A stretch of 64,000 nt of DNA from Spirochaetaceae bacterium (GTDB taxonomy: Bacteria > Spirochaetota > Leptospiria > Leptospirales > Leptonemataceae), in contig PBUB01000013.1 in NCBI GenBank assembly GCA_002729885.1, positions 31,758 to 95,757 of the forward strand, in the 5' to 3' direction. Position numbers and translations under genes: made by a program. Positions 26,917-36,746 of the stretch are shown in pieces. The notes under the pieces were generated by a model, which saw nothing but the letters and a program-made list of their open reading frames with translations, did no database searches and was not told the DNA's origin. Positions within the stretch are counted from its first letter, which is position 1. Each line of letters starts with the position of its first letter.

Positions 26917-29045
26917 CAGGACCGATTCTTTTTGAAATACTTGACCAGAGCTACCCGATTTCCCTTTTCGTTGTATCGCACTATATCGAAGGCAGAAACG
27001 GTCATCATGATTCCTCTACCATGGGCCATAAAATCTTCGTTCAGCTTCTTTTCATCGGTTTTGAGCATCTTTCTGTGATCGAATCCCTGGCCTTCATCGG
27101 TTACTCTGAAGGCCACTCGATCTTCATCTATGGAGTATTCCAGATAGATCTTTCGATTTTTGAACTTTGGATTCTCTCTTCGCTCTTCGATCAAGGCCAG
27201 GTAACTACCTTCTTCCAGAGCCTTTGTCTTTTCATCGAAGGTAATCTCCAGGTTTCCATGTTCGATGGCATTGATGATGATTTCACGAAGGCTGGTACGT
27301 ACGGTCATCTGCACTTCAGCATCCGCAAACCTGGAGATCAATGAACTCAGTCGCTGACTCAGGATCTCCGCGTTTCGGACGTAGTTCTCGATGGAAAACT
27401 CTACTCGTTCTTTGATGAGGTATCTTGCCAGCACATCTTCGGTAATGATGTTACCGCGGCCCAGGATTTCACGGCGACCATCTTCGTATTGTAGATACTG
27501 CAACTGGATTTGCGTATCCCGGGGCTCCATTACATGCTTTTGTTTGAACTCTGTCTGAAAAGAAACGGAAGTTCCTGGTTTGGACAACTCTTCCAATTTT
27601 TCCAGGGCGAAGATCTTGTTCAGAGAATCCTTCCAATCCCTGTTGTAGATCAGCTCCAGGAAGTTCATACTCAATAGCTCTTCCTGGCCATACTTTAGAA
27701 TTCTCTGGAATGTTTTATTCACCATGGTAAAATTCCAGGATTCATCCAGAGTAAAGATGAAATCGTCCGCCTCTTCCACCAGAGTCTGCAGTCGAATACC
27801 TACCTTCTCCGATTCATTCTGCGCGACGCTGAGAGCCTTTACATTCTTCTGAAGAGAGGCAGAAAGCTGATTGATTCGATCCCCCATACCCAGCGAAAGT
27901 ACCATCGCTTCCAGGGCCGAGCCGATCTGGATTCCGTAGGTGGTAATAAAGGTGTCGGGAAGAATCCCTGCAGATTTCAATACGTTCAGGGCTCCGCCCA
28001 GCAGAAAGAATAGCCAGGCAGCCAGAAAGAAGCGAGCCTGCCTCACTCCCAGAATCATGATATGTATTCCGTTTCCAAGCACCAGCCCCAGAGTGGCGAT
28101 GGTAAGAACCATGGAAGCCACCAGGTTGATGCGATAGTTAAACAAAAAGAGTGCAGATAGCATTCCGGTTATGTTCAGGACCAGCACCACCCAGTAAATG
28201 CGATCTGTAGTGGGTGTATGCTGTTTCGAATGCAGGTAGGCCCTGCAAAACAACAGAATCAATCCGCATGTAAGAAATATAAAAAACGGAAGACTATTAT
28301 TTCCCCAGGTGACTGAGTCCGGCCATAGATACTGAAAGGAAAGCCCGTTTAACGTGGCCTGGAAAAGCACATAGGCCAGAACGAACAGAATATACAGGAA
28401 GTAAGTGCGATCCCTGGTAGAGAATAATAAAAACAGATTCGTTACTACCATGGCCAGCATGATGCCATAATAAAGACCCAGAATAATCTGTTCGGTAGCT
28501 ATATGAGAACTTACTTCGGAGTCACTGAATGCGTACACCGGAATAATCATGGAACTGGATGTCTCCAGCCTCATTAGGTATTCATACCGAGTACTGGCAG
28601 CCTGTTCAAAGGAAAAGATTACATTTCTGTAATCGATTTCTCTTTGCGAAAATGGGTACCGATCCCCTCCGATGGCCACAGGTTCAGCCAGGGCATTTTC
28701 TGGATCCTGGCCCTGCGCAACTCTATAGATCTTAATATCATCAAAGGGAGAAAAATCATATTCCAGATGCAAAGTTCTGGTTGAGGAAGAAGGATTCTCC
28801 ACGGCAAAGCGAAGCCAGAATACTTCATCCGAATACCCAAAGGAGTTGCTTTTCAGAGGCTGAAAAGAATCCGCTGAATTCCAGAATTCCAGCGGACTGC
28901 CCTCCCCTTTCGCATACGTAGCATAGGGTTGAAGCGAAGTTCTGTGCAGGGAATCCTCAAGCTGGAGAGATTCCGGGGCCGCCCAGAGAGACTGCGCAAC
29001 CAGCAGCAGCGAAAGGGCAAAGGCCCTGGATAGAAAATTGCTCAT
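26916..29045 (-). CDS. 7TMR-DISM receptor with PAS and RsbW-like ATPase output
   Basis: A 709-residue sensor. A signal peptide (to LWAAPE) and an outside 7TMR-DISMED2 domain (about 25-180, with WLRFAVENPSS and RYEYLMRLETSS) precede seven membrane helices (about 185-390). A PAS domain follows (about 420-540, DDFIFTLDESWNFTMVN). The C-terminal HATPase (about 570-700) has REIIINAIEHGN (N box), VTDEGQGFD and GRGIMMTVSAFD (G boxes). There is no DHp histidine-phosphorylation segment, so the ATPase resembles the anti-sigma kinase RsbW and probably acts by partner switching. It is overlapped by gluQ downstream and by the SDR gene upstream. Confidence 0.88.
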   Translation of the reverse strand: MSNFLSRAFALSLLLVAQSLWAAPESLQLEDSLHRTSLQPYATYAKGEGSPLEFWNSADSFQPLKSNSFGYSDEVFWLRFAVENPSSSTRTLHLEYDFSPFDDIKIYRVAQGQDPENALAEPVAIGGDRYPFSQREIDYRNVIFSFEQAASTRYEYLMRLETSSSMIIPVYAFSDSEVSSHIATEQIILGLYYGIMLAMVVTNLFLLFSTRDRTYFLYILFVLAYVLFQATLNGLSFQYLWPDSVTWGNNSLPFFIFLTCGLILLFCRAYLHSKQHTPTTDRIYWVVLVLNITGMLSALFLFNYRINLVASMVLTIATLGLVLGNGIHIMILGVRQARFFLAAWLFFLLGGALNVLKSAGILPDTFITTYGIQIGSALEAMVLSLGMGDRINQLSASLQKNVKALSVAQNESEKVGIRLQTLVEEADDFIFTLDESWNFTMVNKTFQRILKYGQEELLSMNFLELIYNRDWKDSLNKIFALEKLEELSKPGTSVSFQTEFKQKHVMEPRDTQIQLQYLQYEDGRREILGRGNIITEDVLARYLIKERVEFSIENYVRNAEILSQRLSSLISRFADAEVQMTVRTSLREIIINAIEHGNLEITFDEKTKALEEGSYLALIEERRENPKFKNRKIYLEYSIDEDRVAFRVTDEGQGFDHRKMLKTDEKKLNEDFMAHGRGIMMTVSAFDIVRYNEKGNRVALVKYFKKNRS

Positions 29046-29815
29046 CAGACCCTGACTCCGCCGGTGATTTCCAGGATTTCGCCATTCACCAGATCGTTTT
29101 CGGCGATAAAAACTGCAGTGTCTGCGATTTCTTCCGGCTTACCCAGTCTACCGATGGGAATCTTCTGCTGCCATTGCTCCAGGGCCTTTTGATTCATAAC
29201 CTGCAAAACCATCTCGGTGGCAATAAATCCAGGGGATACACCCGCCACTCGAATGGAATGTCTGGCCAGCTCCAGGGCCCACAGTCGGGTCATGGAGGCA
29301 ACTCCAGCCTTGGCTGCGGAATAGTTGGTCTGCCCTGGATTTCCATGACGGGCCACAGATGAAATAGGAATGATTACTCCAGGATTCTTTAGATTGATCA
29401 TGGCTGCCGACGCTTCCCTGGCGCAGAGAAATACCCCGGTCAGATTCACATCGATCACGGACTGCCACTGAGCAAGACTCATCTTATCTTTTACAGCCCC
29501 GGTCTGGCGATCCACACTTACCAGCTTTCCATCTCTCAAGATGCCTGCATTCAATACCGCTACATCCAGGCGATGCGTCTCCTTCACTACCCGGGCAAAA
29601 AGCTCTTCTACTTCTTTTTCATCGCTTACATTACAGGGAATTCCCAGAGCTTCGATGCCTTCTTCCTTCAGGGAGGCCAGCGCTTGATCTACCTTTTCCT
29701 GATTGATATCACTTACAACTACCCGGGCTTTCTTTTTTGCAAATGCTTGAATCATGGCATAGCCCAGGCCCGATGCCGATCCAGTTACCAGTACAGTCTT
29801 TCCTTCCAGGTTCAT
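29045..29815 (-). CDS. 3-oxoacyl-ACP reductase-like short-chain dehydrogenase
   Basis: A 256-residue classical SDR, close in style to FabG/PhaB. It shows [54 protein letters not shown] (Tyr and Lys), GFIATEMV and a C-terminal [13 protein letters not shown]. The expected activity is NADPH-dependent reduction of a beta-ketoacyl thioester. It lies directly upstream of the 7TMR-DISM gene with a one-base overlap (TGATG type), forming a probable three-gene operon with gluQ. The 244 bp upstream hold no gene or strong promoter that I can name. Confidence 0.87.
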   Translation of the reverse strand: MNLEGKTVLVTGSASGLGYAMIQAFAKKKARVVVSDINQEKVDQALASLKEEGIEALGIPCNVSDEKEVEELFARVVKETHRLDVAVLNAGILRDGKLVSVDRQTGAVKDKMSLAQWQSVIDVNLTGVFLCAREASAAMINLKNPGVIIPISSVARHGNPGQTNYSAAKAGVASMTRLWALELARHSIRVAGVSPGFIATEMVLQVMNQKALEQWQQKIPIGRLGKPEEIADTAVFIAENDLVNGEILEITGGVRV

Positions 29816-30059
29816 ATCCAGGTTACTCTCTTTTTATGTTTTCTGCCTATTTCTTTAAAGCGATCTTTCTCTCGATTCAGATGGCTGTTCGCTCTGCAAT
29901 CCTGAGCTCAAAATGCTCGATTGCTAATTCAGGTTTGCCAGTGTTTTGTCGCTGCGATGCTCAATGTCCAACGGCTGTTTTGCAAACAGGCCAGCTTTCT
30001 CCCAATTCGTGGAATTCAAATGAAAGCAGCCAGGCAATAAGCCCGGCCGCTCATGAACA

Positions 30060-31670
30060 TCAGACCTTCCAGCGGCCAAACATCTTGGGAATCATATAGC
30101 CCATCAGTTTCAGTCCATTGGAAAGCTTGCGAAACGGATTTCCGCCTGCATAGTTAAAGCGAAGCGCCTGAAGCAGTGCATCGTAGGTTCTACGAGAGAA
30201 TGGATGCCACCAGAGATTCCTTCGCGCAGGCAGGATGTCATAGTTGATTAGCTTGGGATGGGTCATCTCAAGAAGACCAAACTTGCCATGGGTCCGACCA
30301 ATGCCGGATTCCTTCCATCCGCCCCAGGGAGTTTCGGACTGACCATGGGTGTACAGATGATCGTTCACTGTGGTTACACCGGACTGAAGGGCTGCACCCA
30401 CTCGCCGGGCCCGCCTTTTGTTTTTGGTCCATACCGATGATGTGAGTGCCATTGTACTGTCATTGGCCAGTTCCACAGCTTCCTGTTCGGTCTTGAATTT
30501 CATCACTGGCAGCACAGGACCAAAGGTCTCTTCTCGCATAACATCCATAGAATGATTCACACCGGTCATCAGCGTAGCTGGATAAAAATACCCTTTTTGC
30601 TCCGCCTCTGCATCAATGGAATGGGAGGTAGCCACAACGGTGGCGCCGTGATCCAGAGCGCTCTGCACATGGCGATGTACAATGTTTCGTTGAGCTTCCG
30701 TAGTCATGGATCCCATGTCTACATCGAAGTCACGGTCCGGACCATGGCGCAGGGCAGATGTTTTTTTCGCCAGAAGCTCTACGAATCGATCATAGACCTT
30801 TTCCTGAACATAGATCCTTTCCACACCTCCGCAGCTCTGGCCTGCATTCTGATAGCCTGCCCATACAGCTCCATTGGTGGCGCGCTCCAGATCCGCATCT
30901 TCGAACACCACCATGGGATCCTTTCCGCCCAGTTCCAGAGAAAGGGGAGTCAATGTATCTGCAGCCTGCTTCATAAGCTCTTTTCCGGTAGGCACGCTTC
31001 CGGTAAAAAAGATCTTATCCACACCGTTTTCAAACATGGCAGTGGAAACCGCTCCACCGCTACCGATGATATGCGTAAACAGTCCGGAAGGCAGATCCGC
31101 GGCAGCCACAATCTTTTCGATAGCCTTTCCTACCATTACCGTGGTTCCAGCCACCTTGAGCACAATGGCATTGCCGGCCATAAGGCCCATCACCACTTCT
31201 CCAAACGGAATGGACAGCGGATAATTCCAGGGACTGATAATGCCCACCACTCCCAGAGGAACATGCATCATCTCATTCTTCTTGTTGAAAAATAGAATTG
31301 TGGAGCTTGCCAGCTTGAAAGGTTTCAGAACACCTTTCGCTCGCTTCGCATACCAGTTGGCAGCCAGGGCACATGGCACAACCTCGGTGGCCAGCGCATC
31401 CACTCTCGATTTACCATTTTCTTTGCTTACGATGTCTGCCAGTTCCTCTGCATGCTCGACAATGTAGTCTCGCATCTTCAGGATCTGCTTCTTTCGCTGA
31501 CGAAAGCTGAGAGAGGACCATTCCTTTTGCGCTTTTCGTGCCCGGGCAATGAGCTCCGGCACATGACTCATATCGGTGGGCTCGTATTGACCAATGACCT
31601 CACCGGTGGCAGGACTGAACGCCTGTTTAGAACCGGTTCCGGTGCGTTCCTGTAGTATTGTTTCTGACAT
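30060..31670 (-). CDS. NAD(P)-dependent aldehyde dehydrogenase with C-terminal membrane-like tail
   Basis: A 536-residue ALDH-superfamily enzyme. The ATG at 31670 has GGGGGA upstream. Key segments: ISPWNYPLSIPFGEV, FTGSVPTGKELM, LELGGKDPMVV (catalytic Glu), NAGQSCGGVERIYV (nucleophile Cys) and EETFGPVLPV. The C-terminus extends beyond usual ALDHs by about 50 residues with aromatic and basic stretches (RRNLWWHPFSRRTYDALLQALRF, LKLMGYMIPKMFGRWKV). This suggests membrane association as in long-chain fatty aldehyde dehydrogenases. Substrate is inferred only. It is divergent from the lipase-like gene at 31827. Confidence 0.88.
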   Translation of the reverse strand: MSETILQERTGTGSKQAFSPATGEVIGQYEPTDMSHVPELIARARKAQKEWSSLSFRQRKKQILKMRDYIVEHAEELADIVSKENGKSRVDALATEVVPCALAANWYAKRAKGVLKPFKLASSTILFFNKKNEMMHVPLGVVGIISPWNYPLSIPFGEVVMGLMAGNAIVLKVAGTTVMVGKAIEKIVAAADLPSGLFTHIIGSGGAVSTAMFENGVDKIFFTGSVPTGKELMKQAADTLTPLSLELGGKDPMVVFEDADLERATNGAVWAGYQNAGQSCGGVERIYVQEKVYDRFVELLAKKTSALRHGPDRDFDVDMGSMTTEAQRNIVHRHVQSALDHGATVVATSHSIDAEAEQKGYFYPATLMTGVNHSMDVMREETFGPVLPVMKFKTEQEAVELANDSTMALTSSVWTKNKRRARRVGAALQSGVTTVNDHLYTHGQSETPWGGWKESGIGRTHGKFGLLEMTHPKLINYDILPARRNLWWHPFSRRTYDALLQALRFNYAGGNPFRKLSNGLKLMGYMIPKMFGRWKV

Positions 31671-31826
31671 AATTCCCCCGTCTGTCGGATGAACTCCCGA
31701 CACTATCTTTGTTCTTCCCGGGCCGGACTACCCTGCACCCTGAGGCAGGATGACCGGTCTGGAACCAGGGTTACAAGCTTTTTCCGAAAGGCTTGTAATT
31801 CAGACAGCCAGCCTGTGATTTGCATT

Positions 31827-33077
31827 ATGGCAGAATCTGACCCATCTGACCGCAAGAAGAGCAAGCGGCCCCGCCTGGAAGATGAAATTCATAAAGCTAT
31901 TCCCGAGGATGGCGCCGAGCGCTTACAGAGATTCCTATCTCACAGCCTTTCCTGGTCCGGACAACAACTGGAAAAGCTTTCCGACTCCCCCTTTGTAGAT
32001 CGCACTGGATTCGCCAGAGCCGTAAAGAGCGCCGGAGACCGACTGCAACAGGCCGCTCAAGATGCACCGCAGATTCTGGAATCCACCCTGGCGGATCTGC
32101 ATCAGGCATTTGAAGGAGCTTTTCAGTCCACAGTGGAGTCCTATCGCCTGGCGGATAGTTCTGTACGCCGCTCCGTGATGGAAAACGTGCCTGCAGTGAG
32201 TATTATGGGATCCAGCTTTCGAGCGGCGGATCAGAATATCAAAACATCCTTTAGAAAAGAAGGAAAGGACATGAGCCCGGAACAGCTGGTGGCTGACTTC
32301 AAAGAATCCGGCCAATCCAGAATGGCACTTTTTCTGCCAGGATTGTTCTCTGACGAAAGCCTCTGGAACAATTCCGGCACTCCCTTTTCTTTTCCCGAAA
32401 CTGTGGGCTCCATGGACATCTATTCTGCCTTCCTGCGATTTCCACCCCTGCAATCGATTCCGGACAGCGGCGCTCAGCTACTTTCCCTTTTGAAGTCCCT
32501 GAAGAACCTGCATTCGCAGCCCATAGATATCGTGGCTTACAGTGAAGGCGGTCTCATCCTCCGTTCTGCTCTGGACCAGGACCAGACATCTGGAGCAGAT
32601 ATTACGCCATGGATTCGCCATGCATTGATGATCAGTTCTCCGGATGCAGGCTCCTTTCTGGAGAAAATGGGATTCTGGATTGGTCTGGGGCTGGCCGGAC
32701 TATCTCAGCTGGCCAATCAGCTGTTGAACTATCCTGAGCTGGAGCGAAGTCCTGCCATCGAAGATTTGAGTCTTGGCCGTATTCGGTCCGGGCAAGGCGA
32801 AGGAGCCAAACTCTACTACGGTGAACTGGATCAGGTTCCAGCTACCCAGATTTATAGCCTGATTACGAAAAATAACAACGTATGGGAATCCTGGCTGGGC
32901 GATGGAGTGGTAGAAGAGGTTTCCCTGGCGTATCTTTCCGCCAGGGTGTATGCCAGGAAAAAGAATCCAGCCAATCGAGTGCATTGCATTCTAGGCAGAA
33001 ATCATTTTCAAATTCTAAACGATCCAGCTACATCCAGAATTCTTCGCAGCGTTCTGCAGGAGTCATTTGAAAGTTAA
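31827..33077 (+). CDS. Alpha/beta hydrolase (lipase-like) with helical N-terminal domain
   Basis: A 416-residue protein. The first 150 residues are charged and helical (RKKSKRPRLEDEIHKAIPE, then Gln/Ala-rich). The hydrolase core starts near ALFLPGLFSDESLWN and has the nucleophile elbow VAYSEGGLILR (Ser). It follows with MISSPDAGSF, GDGVVEEVSLAYL (acidic residue) and NHFQILND (probable catalytic His). The elbow lacks the usual first Gly of GxSxG. No signal peptide is visible. An acyl ester substrate is likely but unproven. The cyclase gene follows after 26 bp, so they are probably co-transcribed. Confidence 0.78.
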   Translation: MAESDPSDRKKSKRPRLEDEIHKAIPEDGAERLQRFLSHSLSWSGQQLEKLSDSPFVDRTGFARAVKSAGDRLQQAAQDAPQILESTLADLHQAFEGAFQSTVESYRLADSSVRRSVMENVPAVSIMGSSFRAADQNIKTSFRKEGKDMSPEQLVADFKESGQSRMALFLPGLFSDESLWNNSGTPFSFPETVGSMDIYSAFLRFPPLQSIPDSGAQLLSLLKSLKNLHSQPIDIVAYSEGGLILRSALDQDQTSGADITPWIRHALMISSPDAGSFLEKMGFWIGLGLAGLSQLANQLLNYPELERSPAIEDLSLGRIRSGQGEGAKLYYGELDQVPATQIYSLITKNNNVWESWLGDGVVEEVSLAYLSARVYARKKNPANRVHCILGRNHFQILNDPATSRILRSVLQESFES

Positions 33078-33103
33078 TGGATCCCCGGTAATTTTGATTC
33101 TGG

Positions 33104-34444
33104 ATGCCATTCGGGAATTCAGAGCACAGGATTGAAACAGTGAATAAAGGTACCGTACAGGATATACTGAAACAGGAAGAGGTGCATGGAGCGGTGATGG
33201 GCAATCGCTTCCGATACGGCGCAATCGTCTTTATTGGAGTAGCCATCACCTGGAATACTCTGAGTCTGGAAGGAACCGGAGTACTGGCCAACATTCTTTC
33301 CTTTGCAGCCTTTGCTCTGGTTACGGTGCTTCACAGTTTAATTCTAAAATGGGGAAACAACTTCTGGATCAAAGCGTTTAACTATATCACTTTGCTTTTT
33401 GACTATGTTTTGATCTCGGGTTTGATTGTATTCTGGACCCTGGCTGAAAGCCCGGACAATGCGGCGTTTGCCATCAAGAATCCTACGAATCTGTATTTTC
33501 TCATTCCACTGTTAATACCCACGTTTCAATTTCGCATCAAGTATGTAGTAATTTCCTATGTAATCTTTATTCTAATTCATCTGGGCAGCATTGCCATTTC
33601 TTTCCATTTAGGTGCCCAGGCCACCAATAGCTGGTATTCCTATGTTATGGGCGAAGGAATTATTCTGGCAGATATAATTCCCACCAGACCCATGCTATTT
33701 GGACTTGTAGCGCTTACTGCCGGACTGACCATTCGCAGGTCTTTGAACATGCTTCGCAGACTGGCCAGCGCGGAAGCCCAGAAGACGATTCTGTCCCGGT
33801 ATTTCAGTCCTGAACTGGCCGAGCGATTGACGTCCAGGCCGGATCAACTTCGCACCGGGGATCGAAGATATGTAACGATTCTATTTAGCGATATTCGCGG
33901 ATTTACCACACTTTCGGAGCATCTTCCACCGGAAGACCTGGCCAGAATGCTCACAGAATACCGAGAACTTGTAACCGAAATAATTTTCAAGCATGGCGGA
34001 ATGATCGATAAATTCATTGGCGATGCTGTAATGGCTGTATTTGGCGTCCCGGAAAGCAAGGGCCCCCAGGAAGATGCGAAAGCTGCCGTGGCCTGCGGTA
34101 AGGAGATGCTTACAACCCTGCCAGATTTCAACAAAGAGCTGGCGAAGTGGCTTCCTGCCAAACTGGACATTGGCATTGGACTACATTGCGGAGAGGTATT
34201 CGCAGGCACCATCGGAGCAGAAAATCGTCTGGAGTATACCGTACTGGGAGATACGGTAAATACTGCATCCCGACTGGAATCCCTGTGCAAGCGACTGGGG
34301 CGACGATTGATCGTGAGCAAGGAACTGGTGGACCAGGCCGGGGCAACAGGGTTCGAAAGCGTGGCCCGAGTCCAGGTGCGAGGCCGGTCTCAACCGGTTC
34401 AGGTATTTACGCCGGTGGGCTTTCCTCTGGCCAGTAGCTCATGA
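33104..34444 (+). CDS. Membrane-anchored class III adenylate/guanylate cyclase
   Basis: A 446-residue protein. An N-terminal domain of about six membrane helices (30-215) is followed by a short linker with FSPELAERL and a class III cyclase domain (250-420). FSDIRGFTTLSEHL and KFIGDAVMAVFG hold the two metal-binding Asp, and LEYTVLGDTVNTASRLE holds the Asn/Arg transition-state pair. The catalytic set is complete, so cyclic nucleotide synthesis is expected, most likely cAMP. The annotated ATG is at 33104; a GTG at 33140 with CAGGAT upstream is an alternative. The 3' end overlaps the convergent acyltransferase gene by 46 bp. Confidence 0.88.
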   Translation: MPFGNSEHRIETVNKGTVQDILKQEEVHGAVMGNRFRYGAIVFIGVAITWNTLSLEGTGVLANILSFAAFALVTVLHSLILKWGNNFWIKAFNYITLLFDYVLISGLIVFWTLAESPDNAAFAIKNPTNLYFLIPLLIPTFQFRIKYVVISYVIFILIHLGSIAISFHLGAQATNSWYSYVMGEGIILADIIPTRPMLFGLVALTAGLTIRRSLNMLRRLASAEAQKTILSRYFSPELAERLTSRPDQLRTGDRRYVTILFSDIRGFTTLSEHLPPEDLARMLTEYRELVTEIIFKHGGMIDKFIGDAVMAVFGVPESKGPQEDAKAAVACGKEMLTTLPDFNKELAKWLPAKLDIGIGLHCGEVFAGTIGAENRLEYTVLGDTVNTASRLESLCKRLGRRLIVSKELVDQAGATGFESVARVQVRGRSQPVQVFTPVGFPLASSS

Positions 34445-35088
34445 GTATATTTCAGTCCACTGAGCTCTGCGATTTCATGCATTCTTTCATGCAGGAAGGT
34501 ATCTGGCACGGAATGCTTATCATAGGCCGTAGGTAGGCCGATGCGAATCAGCACTTCGGTTCGCCTGGGGAATTTGTGGTCCTTGTATTCGAATCCCAGA
34601 GGTACAATCTGCACTGGATGGTCTGGACGACCTACAACAAAGCGAAATCCGGGAGTTCTGCCTCGACCCATCTTTCCTTTAAAGTGCGTTTGCTCCGGAA
34701 AAATCGTCACTAGATGGCCGTCGTGCAGGATCTTTCGCGCAATTAAAAGATCCCTTTTGCTTTTTTCAGGATTCTTTCTATCTACAGGAATTCCGCCGCA
34801 ATGAAGAAAGAATTTGGCAGCCAGTCCTTTGGCCAGACTGTCTTTCATGATGCACCATACATCCCAGCGGGCCGGATGGAGGCCTCGGACCAATCCCAGG
34901 GGGATATCGGAATTTCGCACATGCTTGGCCAGAATCAGAACCGGGCCATCCTTAGGGATGTTGTCGATTCCCTGCACTTTGACTTTGAACCTCATTCTGG
35001 TATAGAGCTGACCAAATAGCTCCAGAAGATAAACCGCATAGCGCTTCTTTCCTGGATGACCTTCGTACTTTTTATAGATCCGAGACAC
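34399..35088 (-). CDS. 1-acylglycerol-3-phosphate acyltransferase (PlsC-like)
   Basis: A 229-residue lysophospholipid acyltransferase family member. It has the catalytic HVRNSD (HX4D), GGIPVDR (block III-like) and FPEQTHFKGKMG, a variant of FPEGTR that keeps the Glu. It lacks clear membrane helices but has hydrophobic and basic segments suited to the membrane surface. Expected role: acylation of a lysophosphatidate-type acceptor in phospholipid synthesis. Its last 46 bp overlap the convergent cyclase gene. A START-like gene precedes it by 29 bp on the same strand, probably in one transcript. Confidence 0.84.
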   Translation of the reverse strand: MSRIYKKYEGHPGKKRYAVYLLELFGQLYTRMRFKVKVQGIDNIPKDGPVLILAKHVRNSDIPLGLVRGLHPARWDVWCIMKDSLAKGLAAKFFLHCGGIPVDRKNPEKSKRDLLIARKILHDGHLVTIFPEQTHFKGKMGRGRTPGFRFVVGRPDHPVQIVPLGFEYKDHKFPRRTEVLIRIGLPTAYDKHSVPDTFLHERMHEIAELSGLKYTHELLARGKPTGVNT

Positions 35089-35117
35089 CTTTACTTACTC
35101 CCCGTTGAAATTGAACT

Positions 35118-35606
35118 CTATTGCCTGTAGGTCTGAGCTGAACTCAGAAATCTGCCATCAGATATACTCTTATACACAGGCTTGCGAAATAGGAACTGCA
35201 TTTTTAGGATTGGTTGCAAAAATAAACCCTGAAATCCCCGCCCCTGATACTGAATGGAGTCCAGGATTCTGGTCTGGACCCTGGACCCATGGGCCCGGAT
35301 TTCCTCGAATCGGTGCGTATGTCTCCAGAACCTCAGGAAAAACGGAAGCTTTCTTCCTTCGTCAACAAATTGAAACAATCCATCTTCCAGAAAGCCTGAC
35401 TCTACGTTTTCGCTGATCCATTCCTGCTTGAAGAGCAAGAGATTCAGGCTTAAATGCGTGATTCCGCCCTTTTCCGTACCATCGAATTGCAAAATCTTTA
35501 CCGGAGGAAAAGGAGGATTCAATCTTCGAAATAGCTCCAGATTCAGGGAATTCAGCACGGTTGCCAGGTCGGCGTCTACTATGGTTTCTATCTGGATTCG
35601 CTTCAA
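35118..35606 (-). CDS. SRPBCC/START-like ligand-binding protein
   Basis: A 162-residue soluble protein starting KRIQIETIVDADLATVLNSL, as in SRPBCC (polyketide cyclase/START) proteins, where the first strand carries the substrate-induced pattern. Later segments such as QEWISENVESG and RHTHRFEEI fit alternating beta strands of the helix-grip fold. There is no signal peptide. It lies upstream of the acyltransferase gene and may bind a lipid or hydrophobic intermediate. That link is inference from fold and context only. It is divergent from the epimerase gene with 71 bp between. Confidence 0.7.
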   Translation of the reverse strand: MKRIQIETIVDADLATVLNSLNLELFRRLNPPFPPVKILQFDGTEKGGITHLSLNLLLFKQEWISENVESGFLEDGLFQFVDEGRKLPFFLRFWRHTHRFEEIRAHGSRVQTRILDSIQYQGRGFQGLFLQPILKMQFLFRKPVYKSISDGRFLSSAQTYRQ

Positions 35607-35677
35607 AGCTATTCCTCACTTATTTGAACACTGCGGTGTGGCCTTGACATCCCGGAGGCCAAACGGCACGCAGTATC

Positions 35678-36673
35678 ATGCATTGCCTGGTAACCGGAGG
35701 CGCCGGTTTTATAGGATCCCATGTTGTTAAGAGCCTGCTGGAAAGAAAATACAGAGTAAGGGTTCTGGCCCTTCCTTCTGAGCCCAGGAATCGGCTGGAA
35801 GGACTGGATGTAGAGATAATGGATGGTGATCTCACCAATCCGGAGGATCTGGATCGAGCGCTCCCCGGCATTGACGCTGTTTTTCATCTGGCCGCCGTCC
35901 ATGCGCAGTGGATGCCGGATTTTCGTCCAATGTACAGAGTTAACGTGGAGGGCACTCGCATTCTGCTGGAAAAATGCAAGGAGCATGGGATCAAGCGAAT
36001 CGTCTATACCAGTACCCAGAATGTTATTGGATGGAATCCCCGGGGACTGTCCGATGAGAACACTCCCTTCAAGGAATTCAAGAAATCATCTCACTATACA
36101 AAAAGTAAATATCTGGCCGAGCAAGAGGTATGGAAATTTATCCAAGAAAACGATTCTCCGGAAATCGTAATTTTAAATCCATCCGGCCCTTTTGGTCCGG
36201 GAGATACAGGTCCTACGGGAAAGGTAGTGCAGGACTTTTTGCGCCAGAAGGTTCCTTTTTATTTCTACGGCTATTTCAATGTAATCGATGTAGATGATCT
36301 TTCGGAAGGTCAAATCCTGGCTCTGGAAAAAGGAAAACCCGGGGAAAGATATATCCTGGCCGGTCATGACGTTTCGCTGCATGAATTCTTTCAGCTTCTG
36401 GAAAAGGTCAGTGGAGTCAAAGCCCCTTCCCTTCGCATGCCACGATTTCTGGTCTATGGTATTGGCTATCTAATGGAGAAAACCTCTGACTGGTTCACTC
36501 ACAGGCCGCCCAAAATGACTGTGGATCGTGTGAGACAGAGAGGCAGAAAGAAGCTTCTGGATAACTCCAAAATTCGCAATCTGGGACTGGAGATTCGGCC
36601 CATTGAAGATACCTTACAAAGAACGGTAGAGTTCCATCGAAAGTACCTGGCGGAGCGCGAAAGCGGGAAGTAA
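35678..36673 (+). CDS. NAD-dependent epimerase/dehydratase (extended SDR)
   Basis: A 331-residue extended SDR. It has LVTGGAGFIGSHVV (cofactor loop), DGDLTNPEDL, AVFHLAAVHAQW, YTSTQNVIG (Thr/Ser) and HYTKSK (catalytic YxxxK). The substrate domain includes LNPSGPFGPGD. The pattern is of the dihydroflavonol-reductase/HpnA-like branch rather than UDP-glucose epimerases. The C-terminal half contains a helical stretch RVRQRGRKKLLDNSK. Likely substrate: a sugar, sterol or prenyl derivative; this cannot be fixed from sequence. It is monocistronic by position. Confidence 0.83.
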   Translation: MHCLVTGGAGFIGSHVVKSLLERKYRVRVLALPSEPRNRLEGLDVEIMDGDLTNPEDLDRALPGIDAVFHLAAVHAQWMPDFRPMYRVNVEGTRILLEKCKEHGIKRIVYTSTQNVIGWNPRGLSDENTPFKEFKKSSHYTKSKYLAEQEVWKFIQENDSPEIVILNPSGPFGPGDTGPTGKVVQDFLRQKVPFYFYGYFNVIDVDDLSEGQILALEKGKPGERYILAGHDVSLHEFFQLLEKVSGVKAPSLRMPRFLVYGIGYLMEKTSDWFTHRPPKMTVDRVRQRGRKKLLDNSKIRNLGLEIRPIEDTLQRTVEFHRKYLAERESGK

Positions 36674-36746
36674 TCAGGACTGGACTATAAACACTGCGGC
36701 GTCACGTTCAAGCTTGAGGCAGACAGCACCCAAGCAGAGAGCCTTT

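Noticed and set aside
30552..31295. 247-codon frame opposite the aldehyde dehydrogenase gene
   Set aside because: Antisense to a well-supported enzyme; no recognisable motif and composition typical of a shadow frame.
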